The notes under the pieces are model-generated. The model was not told where the DNA came from. It saw only the letters and a program-made list of their open reading frames with translations, and did no database searches. This document shows positions 47,241 through 60,045 of a DNA stretch of 64,000 bases, in pieces. The stretch covers positions 8,506,627 to 8,570,626 of the forward strand of contig CM018041.1 of the NCBI GenBank assembly GCA_008638375.1. Reading direction: 5' to 3'. Within the stretch, counting starts at the first letter, position 1, and each line of letters starts with the position of its first letter. The translations under genes and the position numbers were made by a program. The stretch is from Nyssa sinensis (lineage: Eukaryota; Streptophyta; Magnoliopsida; Cornales; Nyssaceae).

Positions 47241-50200
47241 TGGATTGTTACTTGGAGGGCTTTTGTTTTGAATCTTAAACCTTACATGAAAAAGTTATTT
47301 TAACAATCAATTGTGGAACATTTTTGCCATGTACAATTTGCCTCCCCAAAGGTCAAACTCGTGGAGTGGATTATAAGGGAATTCACACTCAAATACAAAG
47401 ATTGGTTATGATATTGGCCCCTTGACCTGATAAACTATGCTAGATCACACTAAAATAAGCAATTCCATCATTTTAGGTTTTGTGGCATGTCATAAACTTT
47501 TAATCTTGCAAAGCATGCAAGTGAAGCAACATGGGTTAAAACTAGAGGATGCAAGGTAGCTTCCACATATTGATGTTAAAAACTACCAATTGCTAAGTTT
47601 TAAAGACATAATGAATAAATTCAACTCTTTTTCCAAAAGCACCCCTAAAGAGAGAGATAGACAGGAGAAAAGAAAAAGGATTCAAAAAATTGACACTAGA
47701 TCCATTTTGAGTGATGTCTTCCTAGTTTCATGATACATATATACACATGTATGTATTATGTTCGTGTGTATGTAACAATCATACAAACATTATATTAACA
47801 TATGATTTCAAACCGATTTTTTTTTAAAAAAGGAATCTCGCAATTTAAATAATTGTTAACTTTTTGCACCTTTATGTTCCTATGTGATATTCAGTCTAGA
47901 TGTTCTTACAAATACTGAAAGAAAGAAACACTAAATAACAATAAAAAAACTTTGTGATGGGGATCAAGAGGAAACCCACATGCTGCGCATTTTTGAACAT
48001 GGAGAATGATTTTAATTTTTTTTATTTATTCTAGGGATTTATCAATCTTATTTTAAATTTTTTCAGGAATTTTGTTTTGGTAATTTTTTTTTTACTTTTA
48101 GGATTGCCTATATATAGGCCTTGATGTAATTAAATGAATAATTTTTGGCATTATTGAATATAGCAATATAATTTTTGCCTATATATAGTTTTAAATTTAT
48201 GTGAAAATTAAAAAAAAAATTCAAATAAATGAGAATTTATTTTTTAAAAAAAATGGATAGCGGGTCAAATCCGGGTTGACCCAACCCATTTGTGACCCGA
48301 CCCATATTCGACCCGTTCATTTCGGGTCAAATATAGGTTCAACCCGTTTACAACCCGCCCAACCCACCCGTTTTGCCAGGCCTACTCGCAACCATCATTG
48401 CCATCAGTGAATTGCAGATCTTCCTTGTGGTCAGTGTATTAGAAATTCATCACCAGCTGTTGTTAGGGATGGCACCCCGGCTAGACCCTAATGGGATGAG
48501 TTTGGTTAGAAAATAAATGAGCTAGGGTGGCTCAACATGGGTTTGGGAGGGAATAGATTTAGATACCCCGTCCGGATTATCTTTTTAAATTATATTAATT
48601 TTCTTTAATATTCAATTCTTTTAAATATCATCACATATATATATATATCTTCATATGTGTATTTATATAATGTGTATATACATTACGTATATATAAATTT
48701 GGATTTGTAATAATTTTATTTGATTAGTTTTAATTTTTTTTAAATGATAAAATTAATTTTTAGATGAGGACGAACAGGATGGAGTAGGGACGAAATTTAA
48801 GAAAACCGGGCGGAGACGAGGATGGGCAGGGTGGGGAAGGCTACTTTAAAACAGAGCGATGATGGAGGAGAGGTCCCGTGCCTTGAACCCACCTCCGCGA
48901 AACCATTCCTAACCCACCCTGAAACCATTCCTAACTATCGTCATCGTCATTGCCATCTCCATTGTTCACTGTACATCAATGGCCTCACAAGTCAATGTCA
49001 CAAAAGCCTTGTTTGTTGAGAAGTTATTTCATGGTCTCGACCAATCATAGATTGTCATGTTAACAAAAGTTATTTTATTATCTCCTACAAACTCAACATA
49101 TTATACACATATTAATTTGTGATTGGCCGGACCATATGAAACCAGACCATATAATAAATTCTCTTGTTTGAAACATTCAGGCTTTGGTTTTTCTAAACAG
49201 AGTAAGAAAATAGCAGAGTTCTAAATCCAAAATTTGACAGCCCAGATCCGTTAACTTGATCTAGATCTAACATGATATTAAAAGCTCCAAACACAACTCA
49301 TTATTACCAGGCCCATCCCAGGAAACCCTAGCAAAGTAAATTTTAACTTGAATCATATAGTTGACCAAACCCATAAAGACCTAACCGGGGACCCATTTCA
49401 CCTGAACTAAAAAAAATATATTATGAAAAAAAAAATCAAAAGTTTTTAAGAAGTTTCCAGAAATGCCTCGAGAATTTTCAAACTTTAATAAACGCCGACA
49501 AATTTTAGAAGTTTGGGAATAGTCCCAAAACTTTTTCAAAACCAAATTCATGCCATAACTTCCATTTAAAAAAAAAAAAACTCCCAAAACTTCAAAAAAA
49601 AATTCTAGAGAACTCCCATAACATCCAGAAAATTCCAAGACAGCCCCAAACTTCATAATACTTCAGTAAAGACCCCAGGGTTTCAGGAAATTGCAGAACA
49701 GACCCCAAAGGTTCAGATAATTCAGAAAATCCCAGGAGCTTGAACAATCAAACAAGAGAGAAAAGAAAAGCCCAGGAGCCTCGAAATTTCCTAGTCCACT
49801 TGTCAATGACCTGCAGCTCGATAAAGGTTAGTTCTGAACTCTCAGAAAATGTATGCATACACCCTTAGAAATATTGATTAGCTTTCAATTTTCTTTTTGA
49901 TCGGTATTGATTAGTGCTAAATTCAACATGGTGAGTTGGCATAATTTGCAAAAAGTCCTTATCTGAATCCTGAACCATTATTAAACAGCTTGCTTGTTCC
50001 TTTATTGTTCCTACAGCACCATCACCATCACCATCAATTTTTGCATAATTGTTTTTCTCTCAGCACTCTAATTATTGTGTGTGAACATTTTATGGGAGAC
50101 CACAATTTAATCTAAGCCATGTATCAGCATCTTTTTTCTCTTTCCATTCCTTTCTTGATTCATCATCTTTGAGATGTCATTTTTGAAAAGTCTTACGAGT

Positions 50201-50825
50201 GAACTTTTTTTGGCTGCATTATAATGCTAATTAAGAAAAGTTATTTAAACAATGTAAGAAGGGAACATATCATATATACATGTCAAAAAAACATATATGC
50301 ATATACACACACACATGTATAATGAAAGGAAACAGACGTTAACCTGTGCATAAGTAACCTATCATACATAAATGGGTTATTCCAATTCAAGCCACCATTT
50401 GGACCAGCACACATGACACTGAATATCCTCTCTGGGTTGAAAATATTGTCCGTAATCCGTATACAGGTTTATAGCAGAAGCCATAAAATTTATTTTGCAA
50501 GTATACATTATAAAATGCATGTAAAGTCGCATAATAAGATGAACAATATATTATTTCCAAATTCCAACCAGACCCAGAAAAAAGGTCATGTGAAGAAAAT
50601 AAAGGGGTAGGAATAAACAGAAAACTTTTAGCCAATCACAGAGATTTTCATCAACTAACGTACGTTATATATTAACTATGTTGAAACCAACCTTTATAAC
50701 CTGTAAATGCAACGATGGACATAAAGTTGAGACTTGAATAACTTTCTTTTAACAGTAAAGTTGAGACTTGAATACAAATCTGATATAGTAAATTAAAGGC
50801 ACTGACACCATGCAAATAAGGTCAT
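47241..50825. other. Intergenic, with hAT-like fragments
   Basis: 48245-48390 is rich in gacccgaccc/gggtca words typical of hAT non-autonomous element ends. 48460-48850 has similar fragments beginning ttagggatggcacc. 49400-49760 has short A-rich motifs repeated (cccaaaacttc and similar). No gene is supported. Confidence 0.4.
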
Positions 50826-53777
50826 CTAAATTATTAAAACTTCATTCAAATAAAGTGTTAGCATTTGGGTGGGGTGGGGGGGGCTACCTTGGTGCTTGAT
50901 GCCAGAAATTCCAGAGGCATCACCAATCGGCCTCAGCTCGTACAGAATAAAGAGGCTCCTTATTCTGTCCACCCAAACCACAGCTTTGAAAATCTTTGGC
51001 TTACCAGCATCAATTGCCTCCATTTTAATATGGTGCATGAAGGAAGCGGCACTTAATTCAGTTGCACTTAGCACCCTCACAAGCTGAAAATGTAGATTCC
51101 AAACAAATATATGCAAAATGGACAAAAAATTAAAAAGAATACGATTAATTACTAATATGAAAAAAAAAATCTAATAAATTTATGTTCTTTCTTTTTCTCC
51201 TCTTTTTGTAAACCATCCCATATTGATGAAAGCACCCCCAGAAAATGAAAGTAAGACCTAAACAAAGGAAAATAAGTACAATACAGAGAAGTTGCATTGG
51301 CAAAAAAGGTAAAGGGTTTGAAATTTTGCAGGTAGGGTTCAGCTTCGAAGATAAAGGGAGGCTTGTAGTAATTTGGGGGATAAAAGAGCCAATTGCACTT
51401 TGTTTTCTTTTACACTGAAGGAGTGGATTAAACAAAACATGCTGATTGTCAGCAACAGCAGACAGCAACATACATTAGAATTTGATATTGCAAAAATAAC
51501 CATTAATGCCATTCCATTTTTTTTGTTTTTAGCTGACCAAAACACTTCAAGGAACAAAGATAAAATGAGTAGAGAGAGAGAGAAGCTTGCAGGAAAATAT
51601 GCCAAGGGCAGACAGTGATTCTACCAGAATAGCACCTTCAGTCATGAGCAATCGCCCACCACACTCAGAGTGGCTCAACCATGAAACTAAAAAAGTAAAG
51701 AAAAGTTCAAATTTTATATATTTACGGTATAATTAAATTAGAAGTATAAGATTAATAAAAACTTAATTTTATAAGAAGGTCTCAAATTTTATGTATTTAT
51801 AGTATAATCAAATTAAACGTTTAAACTTGATAAAATTCTAATTCTATAATCTTTTATTTCTCTTTATTTAGATATAAAAAAAATTATATAAAAATTTTAT
51901 TAGTAGAGTTTTATTCAATATATAACTCTCTCTTGTTAAAAAATAATTAAATTTTATATTACAAAAATAAATATAATATATATATAAGGAACAAAGTAAA
52001 AATTTGTATTAATAATAAAAAAAGGGTCTCATTTTTATCACTTTAAATCTTCAATTATATAGAGTCAGCCTTCACCACACTAGATTATGGGATACAAAAA
52101 TATAAACTCTAGGTATGTGTAATGCAATCTAGCAAGAGAACAACTTTAAATCATTCACAGCCTCCCAGGTTTTTGGAGATCCTGTCCATGGAACATGGAC
52201 TTTATATCAACAAGGATAGTTGAGAATCCCCTTGTAGAATACATTAGCCTTTTCTTTAATAATTCCCTCTGATTATCTATCCAAAGTGGCGAACTAATTG
52301 AAAATTATTATATGAAAAAAAAAAAAACACAGACTCTTCTTTTCCTAGTGAGAGTTGAGGAAAGGTGAAAAAAATGGTACAATAAATACAGTAAATAATC
52401 AAACCTTATCCCCTTCTTTAGTGTATATTTTAAGGACCTGAACATCGTTCTCAGCTCCAGCACCAGGATCAATCTTCTCCGCTATTGTTTGGAGGATCAA
52501 TTTTGAATCATCTCTTTCCCTGCTTTCAGAATCACCCTCACAAATTGAAGGTCTGCATTCTACCAGAAATAATAAACAAATAAGTAAAAAAGAATTCACA
52601 TGAACAAATTTTGAGAAAGTGCGGCCTCCCTCTGTATTCAAGAATAAGTTTTGAGAAACTAATAACAGCTTGTTTGAATGGAGAAAAAAAAGATTAAGAT
52701 GAAAAAATAATTAAATTTTTTGTTTAAAAATGTTTTAATGAAAATAAAAAGAAAATAATATAAGAAAAAAGTTGAAAATTTTAGTCCACTTCTATAATAT
52801 TTATATTTATAGAGTGGAGTGATTTGGGAAAAAGAAAAATACAATTAATAAATTTTTTAAAATATCAAAAATACTTAGTAAATAAAATAATTAAAAATTC
52901 TAAATAGAATGAAAAAAAGAATAATAATTGTTAAATAATTTTTTTTATACTTTTTTTGGTTCTTTTTTCTTTTCACTGATCATTTAAATTATGATTTTTT
53001 TTTTTATAACTATCAAGATAAAAATAAATATTTTTTTCTTTAATTTTAAATTTAAATTTAATTTTCTTTTTTCTCTATTTTTTAAAACTTCCAAACAAAT
53101 TGTAAATACTACATTCATTCAACTTTTCTTTGGTGAAGTTAAAAGAGGAGACTAAAATAAAAGAATGATACAAATTAATCGCATACTTTATCACTTGATT
53201 ATAACAACTAAGACCATTAAAAATTTAAATAAAAACTTCATATCAAACTAAGTTTTTTTAATGATCACATGTAATTTTACTCATTTTTTGAAAAAATTTG
53301 ACATTTTTTAATATAATTTTTATATTTTTTTGGAATTTTTAAATTTATATGCGAACAATAATTTCAGTAAAAAAATAATGTTTTATAAATTTAAATTTAA
53401 ATTTAAGTGTGATATATATTTGAGTAAATTATTAGAAAGCTGTTTTTGATAATTTTTATTGGATTTGTGTAACTATTCCAAAACTTTTATTTTTGAATCA
53501 TGAAGTGAAGAAAAACCTGGGTCGCGTTGTATTCCTCGACAGCAAACCAGGCAAGGGTTTTAGCGAATTTATGGATCGCGTCGTATTCCTCAAGCATGTG
53601 AAAGGAGTGGAAAAGCCGGCAGTCTAGATATGGTGAAGACATGTGACGGCCTGAAGAAGTGTAGGAATAAGAAGAGCCGCATAGATGATTCTGGTTGTTG
53701 ATTGGACCCAAATACTTGGTTTTTAGATGGCCATGGCAACTGGTTTTCGCTCTGCAGAGTAGGGACCGAAGAGCCAT
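50826..53777 (-). CDS. Cystatin-like gene with a conflicting middle exon
   Basis: Exon 1 (53777-53517) starts MALRSLLCRAKTSCHGH, a basic, possibly organelle-targeting N-terminus. It ends with FAKTLAWFAVEEYNATQ, the LARFAV-type helix that defines plant cystatins. Donor is CAG|GTTTTT, phase 0. The last exon (51083-50826, acceptor TTTCAG, phase 0) encodes LVRVLSATELSAASFMHHIK, then MEAIDAGKPKIFKAVVWVDR. These are the remaining cystatin strands; SAAS stands where QxVxG is usual. Joining these two exons gives an open frame of 172 residues. Between them, 52559-52405 looks like an exon (T-rich tract plus TAG, end AAG|GTTTGA). In the frame set by exon 1 it begins NADLQFVRVI but soon hits TGA. In another frame it is open (ECRPSICEGDSESR...) and leads into the last exon in phase. 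So it may be a decayed exon, a cassette that truncates the protein, or evidence of a frameshift. Cystatins inhibit papain-type proteases, but the altered loop makes activity uncertain. Confidence 0.55.
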
Positions 53778-54866
53778 GACGAGGGAGGATAGGTTTGCTA
53801 ATTTTGATTTGGGTGCACTTCCTCTGATATTTATAGTTAGGTTAAACAACTACTGGATAAATTGTAGAAGGGGCCATTGAAATTATTAATTTTAACTAGT
53901 AGAAATTAGGTAATTACACTAACTTTCTAAAGAGATTTCACATTTTTGACATTTTAGGGTTGTTTAAAATTTTCTTATTTATCAAAGTGGGCCTATTTTA
54001 CCCAATCGTAACTTGAATGATACTTTCAATGGGTTTTAAGTTACATAATACGTTTCAGTTTCTCAAATAATTCACAATACTCCGTCTCAATATTTTTGTG
54101 ACCCCAAAATTCATATGCAAAATACCCATCACGATCGGCGGCGATTTCCATCACTCAGCAAGCTCAGCGTCTTCTACTATCTCCATATCCCTGTCTGTAT
54201 TTACACGATCTCTATCCCGTGGTACACGATCAGCGATCTCCTTACATTCTTCACCTCTTATCTGTGTATACATTCGACGATCGCCATCATGATCGGCGAC
54301 CTCACTCTGCTTTTTGAGCACTATAACTGTAGGTCAGTCGTGTGTTTTGTTGAGAAATTATTGACCGTCCGCACCTCTCAGTCATTGTGTGACGGGCAAT
54401 TTTTGCATAATTTAGCAATTGAATTTTTTTTGAATGTCTGTGAAAGATATCACGGGATGATAGGTGACGGTCTTGGGAGATAAATTTATGTTTACGAATT
54501 AATTTTCAAGTATTCAATACGAGGTAAAGAAATATACGATGCTCATGTATATATTTAAGATCGGTGTATATTATATAAATTTATATATACAAATGTTCCT
54601 AATAACATGATATGTGTATATATATATATATATATAAGTATATATGTACAAGGTACTAAAATAAGAACTTAATTAGCCGAGTCAATGTATATATTTAAGA
54701 TCGGTTTATATTATATAAGTTTATATATACAAATGTAACTGATAAATGTATATAAGTATATATATAGGGTACTAAAATAAGAATTTAATCAGCCAGCGAG
54801 AAATACAAATGTTTCTGATAATTCTTGCTGCCAGCATTTTAGGCTCGTTACGAGAAGGGGGAGAAC

Positions 54867-54904
<38 letters not shown>

Positions 54905-55538
54905 TTATGTGTGTGTAGGTATACAAACGATGGAAATGCATACACACGTATGGAGATATTTTTTTTGCAAGAGCAATAAATAATAAACTGGACATTTTAA
55001 GTATAACTAACTGAATTTTAACCTGATCTAAGCTAAAATATTTTGTTTAAATCATAATTTTGGTTTGAATATTCTTTTATTTTTAAGAAATATTAAAAGT
55101 CGAGTCAGTTGGATTATTTTGTAATTCGAACTCATGTCAAACCCTAAACTAAAAACTAACATTTGCTTATACATGCAATACCAAATTTAAAAGATCTAAT
55201 TAGTATTCAATGTCCGGTTTTATTATATCATCCCATAAAATTACGGTGTTTTGCTTGAATGAAATTACTCCACTGCCCTTAAATGGAGTTTCACCTAGTA
55301 ACACTAGCATCAAGTGGGAACATAAAACGTTACTCCACATTCAAATTTCAAACGCTAGACACTGACTTCTGGAGTGGGCCTGTCTACCCTGCAATCTAAA
55401 ATTCATATGTGCATCTATATCAGATTGGACCCAAATGAAAGTCCATGTGTTCCTCATATCGGACTGGCCCACTTCATTGGACACCACTGGAGAAACGAAT
55501 GCTGTAGTCTGTAGAACCTCGTGGAATTCTCTATTGGT
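53778..55538. other. Intergenic between cystatin-like gene and second sHSP
   Basis: The first few hundred bases probably include the cystatin-like promoter. A 122-codon plus-strand frame at 54115-54483 has no recognised domain. 54545-54830 is a 140-bp imperfect tandem duplication (atgtatatatttaagatcgg at 54545 and 54685). An (AT)n run lies at about 54872-54900. Confidence 0.45.
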
Positions 55539-55546
55539 TTCAAGAA
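55539..55546 (+). promoter_or_regulatory. Heat-shock element half-sites upstream of the second sHSP
   Basis: TTCaaGAA is a correctly spaced two-unit element about 90 bp upstream of the TATA box. A further GAAgcTTC lies at 55689-55696, downstream of the TATA box. Neither is a full three-unit match. Confidence 0.5.
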
Positions 55547-55636
55547 ATAGAGCACTGCATGTCGAGAAGAGTATAGAACACACTCTCTGTCTTTATCTCC
55601 CAGAAAGTCATGACAGTACCAGAAACATCTTTCCTC

Positions 55637-55645
55637 TATATATAT
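55637..55645 (+). promoter_or_regulatory. TATA box of the second sHSP gene
   Basis: TATATATA in ctctatatatatggcg, about 100 bp before the ATG at 55747. Confidence 0.65.
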
Positions 55646-55746
55646 GGCGAGCCCTTAGCAACCCTTTACGTCACATCAAAAATAGTTTGAAGCTTCGAAT
55701 CATCTTTCAGTGACAACTCTCATCTACCAGACCATCTCAATCGAAA

Positions 55747-56169
55747 ATGGCACTTATTGCGAGCATGTTTGATCCATTCGCTCCGGACACCTGGGACCCT
55801 TTCGAGGACATTCCCAACTCAGCCGGTGGAAGCTTGATCATCACTAAAATTGACTGGAAAGAGACCCCCGAAGTTCACATATTCAAGGCAGATTTGCCGG
55901 GGCTGAGGAGGGAAGACGTGAAGGTCGAGATCGATGAAGGCAGAGGCCTCCGAATCAGCGGGGAGAGGAAGAAAGAGCAGGAGGAGAAGAACGATATATG
56001 GCACCGCATGGAGAGGGGGATCGGCAAGTTCTTCCGCCGGTTCAGGTTGCCGGAGAATGCGAAGACAGATCAGGTGAAGGCCAACATGGATAACGGTGTG
56101 CTTACTGTGACTGTCCCAAAAGAGCAAGAGAAGAAGCCTGCTGTTAGGACCATCGAAATCGCAGGCTAA
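55747..56169 (+). CDS. Small heat-shock protein, class I-like, 140 residues
   Basis: An intronless 140-residue protein with a short N-terminal arm ([20 protein letters not shown]) and an alpha-crystallin domain from about residue 34. The domain contains [39 protein letters not shown] and GVLTV at 117-121. The C-terminal IEI at 136-138 is the I-x-I motif. The sequence is clearly related to the protein at 28540, but the arm is shorter by about 20 residues. It would act as a cytosolic holdase chaperone. TATA and heat-shock half-sites lie upstream. No lesions. Confidence 0.93.
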   Translation: MALIASMFDPFAPDTWDPFEDIPNSAGGSLIITKIDWKETPEVHIFKADLPGLRREDVKVEIDEGRGLRISGERKKEQEEKNDIWHRMERGIGKFFRRFRLPENAKTDQVKANMDNGVLTVTVPKEQEKKPAVRTIEIAG

Positions 56170-56362
56170 AGCATGCAGAAGCTGCGGAACAACTTTCTAG
56201 TTTTTAACACTGAAAGTTTTATCTAAATCAGAGTATGTGTATGTATCTTATGTTTTGATTGAGACTAGTAGTCTGTGTGCCGTAAACCCGCTGTATAATA
56301 TCTCAGTATGCTTTCGTTTTTTTTTTTTATATTTTTATTTATAGGGAATGGTTCACGATCTA

Positions 56363-59300
56363 ATTTGAATTAGGGGTGTCAATTCGTGTTATATTCGAGT
56401 CGTATTAAGACATACATATTTAAAAATATGTATGAACTCAAACCCGACACTATTAATTAATCATGTCAAATTTCAAAATTCAAACTTAACCCATTTATTA
56501 AACAGGTTACACGTGTCGACCCACTTAACCCGTTTATTTTAATTTTTTTATTTTTTAAATAAAAAAATTTACCTATCTTTTAATATGTATAGATAATTTT
56601 CAAGTTTAGTAATTTTGGATACGAGCCAAATCAAAGTAAAAATCCCTTTCATAAATAAAAAATTTCAAAACCTTGATAAATATTTAATGTGAGATGAATT
56701 ACCTTAACTCATTATATATTTTATAATTAAATGTGTTAAATAGTGTTAATCGGTTGACATTAGTAATGTCACGACCCAGCACCCACCACCCACCCTATGC
56801 GGATTAGGGTCCGTGACCCGGGTCTGCGGCCCGTGGGCCGTTCCCCGTCCAAAAGGATCTGAAATGCTGAGTAAGTTTTAACAAAAGCATTTCTTAATCA
56901 TTAAAATATCTAGTAGCGCAGTTAGTTCACCATTTGATGCATGTCCAAAAAATTATAAGTGTTAAATACAGATCCTTCAAAAACAAAACCAACAAACAGG
57001 ACCGTGGTGACATGGGAGTATTAAGACCTGACAATATTTAACTTAATACAAAACTCGCCCAAACAGCTACCAGTAACTAGCAGCGTCTATATCCCTGGAG
57101 CGCCTGAGGGTTCCCCAAAATTCTTGTCGTCCTGAAAAATTTAAGGGAGAAGGGGTGAGCTAATAGCCCAATAAGTAATTTCCTGGCTTTAATGTGGGTT
57201 CGGGTTTGTCCGATGAAATGATAGAACAAAGAATAACAGATAGCCAATATGGGCAATAATGAAGGCGTAGCCAGTCACCAAAAATGTGCAAGGTATCGAC
57301 CCGAGGATCCAAAAGGCATATCCCGCAATATAACACAAGAGTCAAGAACAAAGCCAAATGAAATTGGGATCTGGCCTATCATGATGGATTTCTGCCACAA
57401 CAATACATTAGCCAATCAAAGATATACCATGCTTGCAACAATATGATCATTTCACAGGGTATAAAAAAAATGATCATACAATGGAAACAAGAATAAATTA
57501 ACATCGAATTCAAATAACCCAGATATACGTGAATTACCCGGGGCCCGGCATACCCCACTAAAACGCATGCTCAGATCCGCCACAGTTCCTCGGGCTCTCT
57601 GAAAAGTGTTAGAGCTCTTTTCAATATAGGTCCCGTAGGACACAACAGACCCTAATGGATCTTTTCCCCCACGCAATCTGTGAATGGATGGGTCATTGTG
57701 ACTGAGCACAACCCCGAGTACACACCAAATATCATGACCGACAAAATCCCATACAACATGTACAATCGTACCAACATTTGATATCACAAACAACAAAACA
57801 CGAAGTGTATGGAATCAGTAGAATGTATCTCAAGACTAGGTCATGGTACGATAGTGTAATAATATTCAAATATCAATGATCAATCTCAAAGTGATGTGAG
57901 CAAGCAAATCAAATCCAAAATCAGGTAAACTGATATCTACAAGTCGATTGGCTCAAATCAAGTGCATCAGGTAGTAATGGAGTACAAATTGGCAGCATAT
58001 GAACAATAACGTGACTGGCTGGGAATAACCCATATTAAAGCGTCAGAATTACTTACCCAAAAATGATTCTCAGTAGTTCAACTAATTAAAGTCTCCTTCC
58101 CCCTCTCTTTTGACGTGCTTGTCAATTGAAAATAACTTAGTCTATAACTGTAATCGAACCATACTCGACATTCAAATTTGCTAATCTTGGCTATTGGTAT
58201 CTCTATTACTGATTTAGATGTCGTCATTGTATTCGGAACGTCGAATAAAATAAGTTTAGGCTTTTACAGATCTTAAATCGGACGTCCGGATTAAAAAGGG
58301 CAAAACCGTCTTTTGTACTTTATAGGTACTTTTATTCCCGGAACCTCTTTTTATAATTTTGACCTCACCGTTGGATTCAGTGGGTCCGAGATAGTAAGAA
58401 TACCCATATAACTTGCCTTGTCAGGACACAGGGGTATTTTGGTCATTTTAAGACTTGTTCTTATTGTATTTTAATGTTCGGAGTCCCGTCTCGTAAAACG
58501 GGTCCCACCATTAGATCCGAAATGCCCGAGATAATAAAGTTTGACTATTCATTCGCCCCGTTCGGACTTCATTTGACTTATTTTTGGATTAGGGGCATTT
58601 TTGAAAAAAATTAATATTTTATTAGTTTTCTGTTTTGGGCAACAGTGGCATTTACTCAAAATTCTGGGGCCGGTTCGAAATTTCCATTAAATCCGGTCTG
58701 AACCCACTGGTTCAGGGTTAAAAACCCTAAACCGGTTTGAACCTCAACTGAACCGACCGGTTCAGTTTAAAACTTTAAAATTCAACCTCCACATGACACG
58801 TGTCACGACCCGTTTAAATCCGGTCGGTCCCGACCCGATCCAGACCCGAACCCGGTCCCATTTGACCCGACATGGCCCCCCATTTTTCCGGTGGTCTTCT
58901 CCGGTCACCCCTGTCAATTCCGGTCACCGGAATCTCGGCTAACCCACTATTTTACACCATTTTGAAGTCCAAAATTTACGATTTTCATATCGAATCATTT
59001 CTAGAATCTCAAGCATCATTTTTAGACTGTTTTTAGTTGGATTGGCCACGGTTTTTCGACACCCATAGCCGGTTTTCCGGCGTTGCACCGGCGAGAGAAT
59101 AATCGGCCATAGAATGGCCATTTCTCAACCGTTTTAGATGGTTCAAATTCCGTTGAGTTCCTAATGAACTTGGCTACCCATTTTAAGTCCTAAAATCGCG
59201 TTCAAATGGACCTACCAAAATCTACCATTGTTGACCGTAGCTAAAATTCTTGGTTTTCATGTTTTTCTTTCATATTTTGATTCCCATAAATTCAAAATTA

Positions 59301-60045
59301 GATCTATAACAGCATAGAGTAAAAATTGAAGCAACGAGCATAATTGGTTACCTGTTTGTATGTTTCCTCCAATTGCTTCAAATTGATCTTTCTTTCTCTC
59401 TCTACTGCTCTCTCTCTCTCTCTAAGATCTGCTTCTGGTTCTATGCTTTTTCTCCCCGTGCTCACTGCCCCAGAACTCTGCTTCACTTTTCTATCTCTGT
59501 TTTCCTCACTCCCACACAAAGAGATGTATATACACTTTTATATAATATATATATATATATATATTTATATCTCTTGCCCCAACCACACTCAACCAAGCAT
59601 GGCTGGCCATACCCTCCTCCATGATTTTCTGATTTCTCCCATACCCCTCTCCATACCTATAGGTATAGGTTAGGTGGAGTAGGTTTTGATATTTTTATTT
59701 TATATACATATATATATCCTATTTTATAATAATGTATAAATACATAATATATACCCATTTAATACACATGTATATATGTATTTTGATATTCATAAAATAT
59801 AGGATTAAACAGCTCCAAGTACAATTGATATAGTGTTGCCCGACCCGACTGCCTCGATATTCGTGCCATTTTGGGTCGGGGTATTACAAGTAAAACCCAA
59901 ATCCGACCTGTTTATTAATTGTGTAATACGTGTCAACCCGTTTATGACCCAAACCCATTTATGTTAAACCCAAATCCGTTAACTTCGTGTCGTGTTCAAG
60001 TCGTGTTGTCATGTCGTGTTAAAAATTGACACCCCTAATTAGAAC
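56363..60045. mobile_element. hAT-like non-autonomous element split by a solo LTR
   Basis: The body, 56371-60037, starts TAGGGGTGTCAAT and ends ATTGACACCCCTA, perfect 12- to 13-bp inverted ends typical of plant hAT elements. Possible target duplication: ATTTGAAT (56363-56370) against ATTAGAAC (60038-60045), six of eight identical. Subterminal acccg/cgtgt-rich words occur on both sides. Removing the LTR insertion leaves about 540 bp with no coding capacity. Confidence 0.8.
56762..59893. mobile_element. 3.1-kb solo LTR inside the hAT-like element
   Basis: The body, 56767-59888 (3122 bp), starts TGTCACGACCC, ends GGGTCGGGGTATTACA, and is flanked by AGTAA at 56762-56766 and 59889-59893. TG...CA ends and a 5-bp duplication indicate an LTR retrotransposon product. 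No gag or pol frames are visible, so it is a solo LTR left by recombination. The length would suit the large LTRs of some plant gypsy groups. The acccgacc-type ends are also loosely inverted. A TATA-like (ta)n run lies at 59543-59565, next to CT-rich sequence. Confidence 0.75.

Noticed and set aside
50387..50635. Further exon of the cystatin-like gene on the minus strand
   Set aside because: The last cystatin exon already has a stop at 50826, and no cystatin strand or clear splice join is visible here.
54115..54483. 122-codon plus-strand frame as a gene
   Set aside because: No recognised domain, weak composition and no promoter or splice context.
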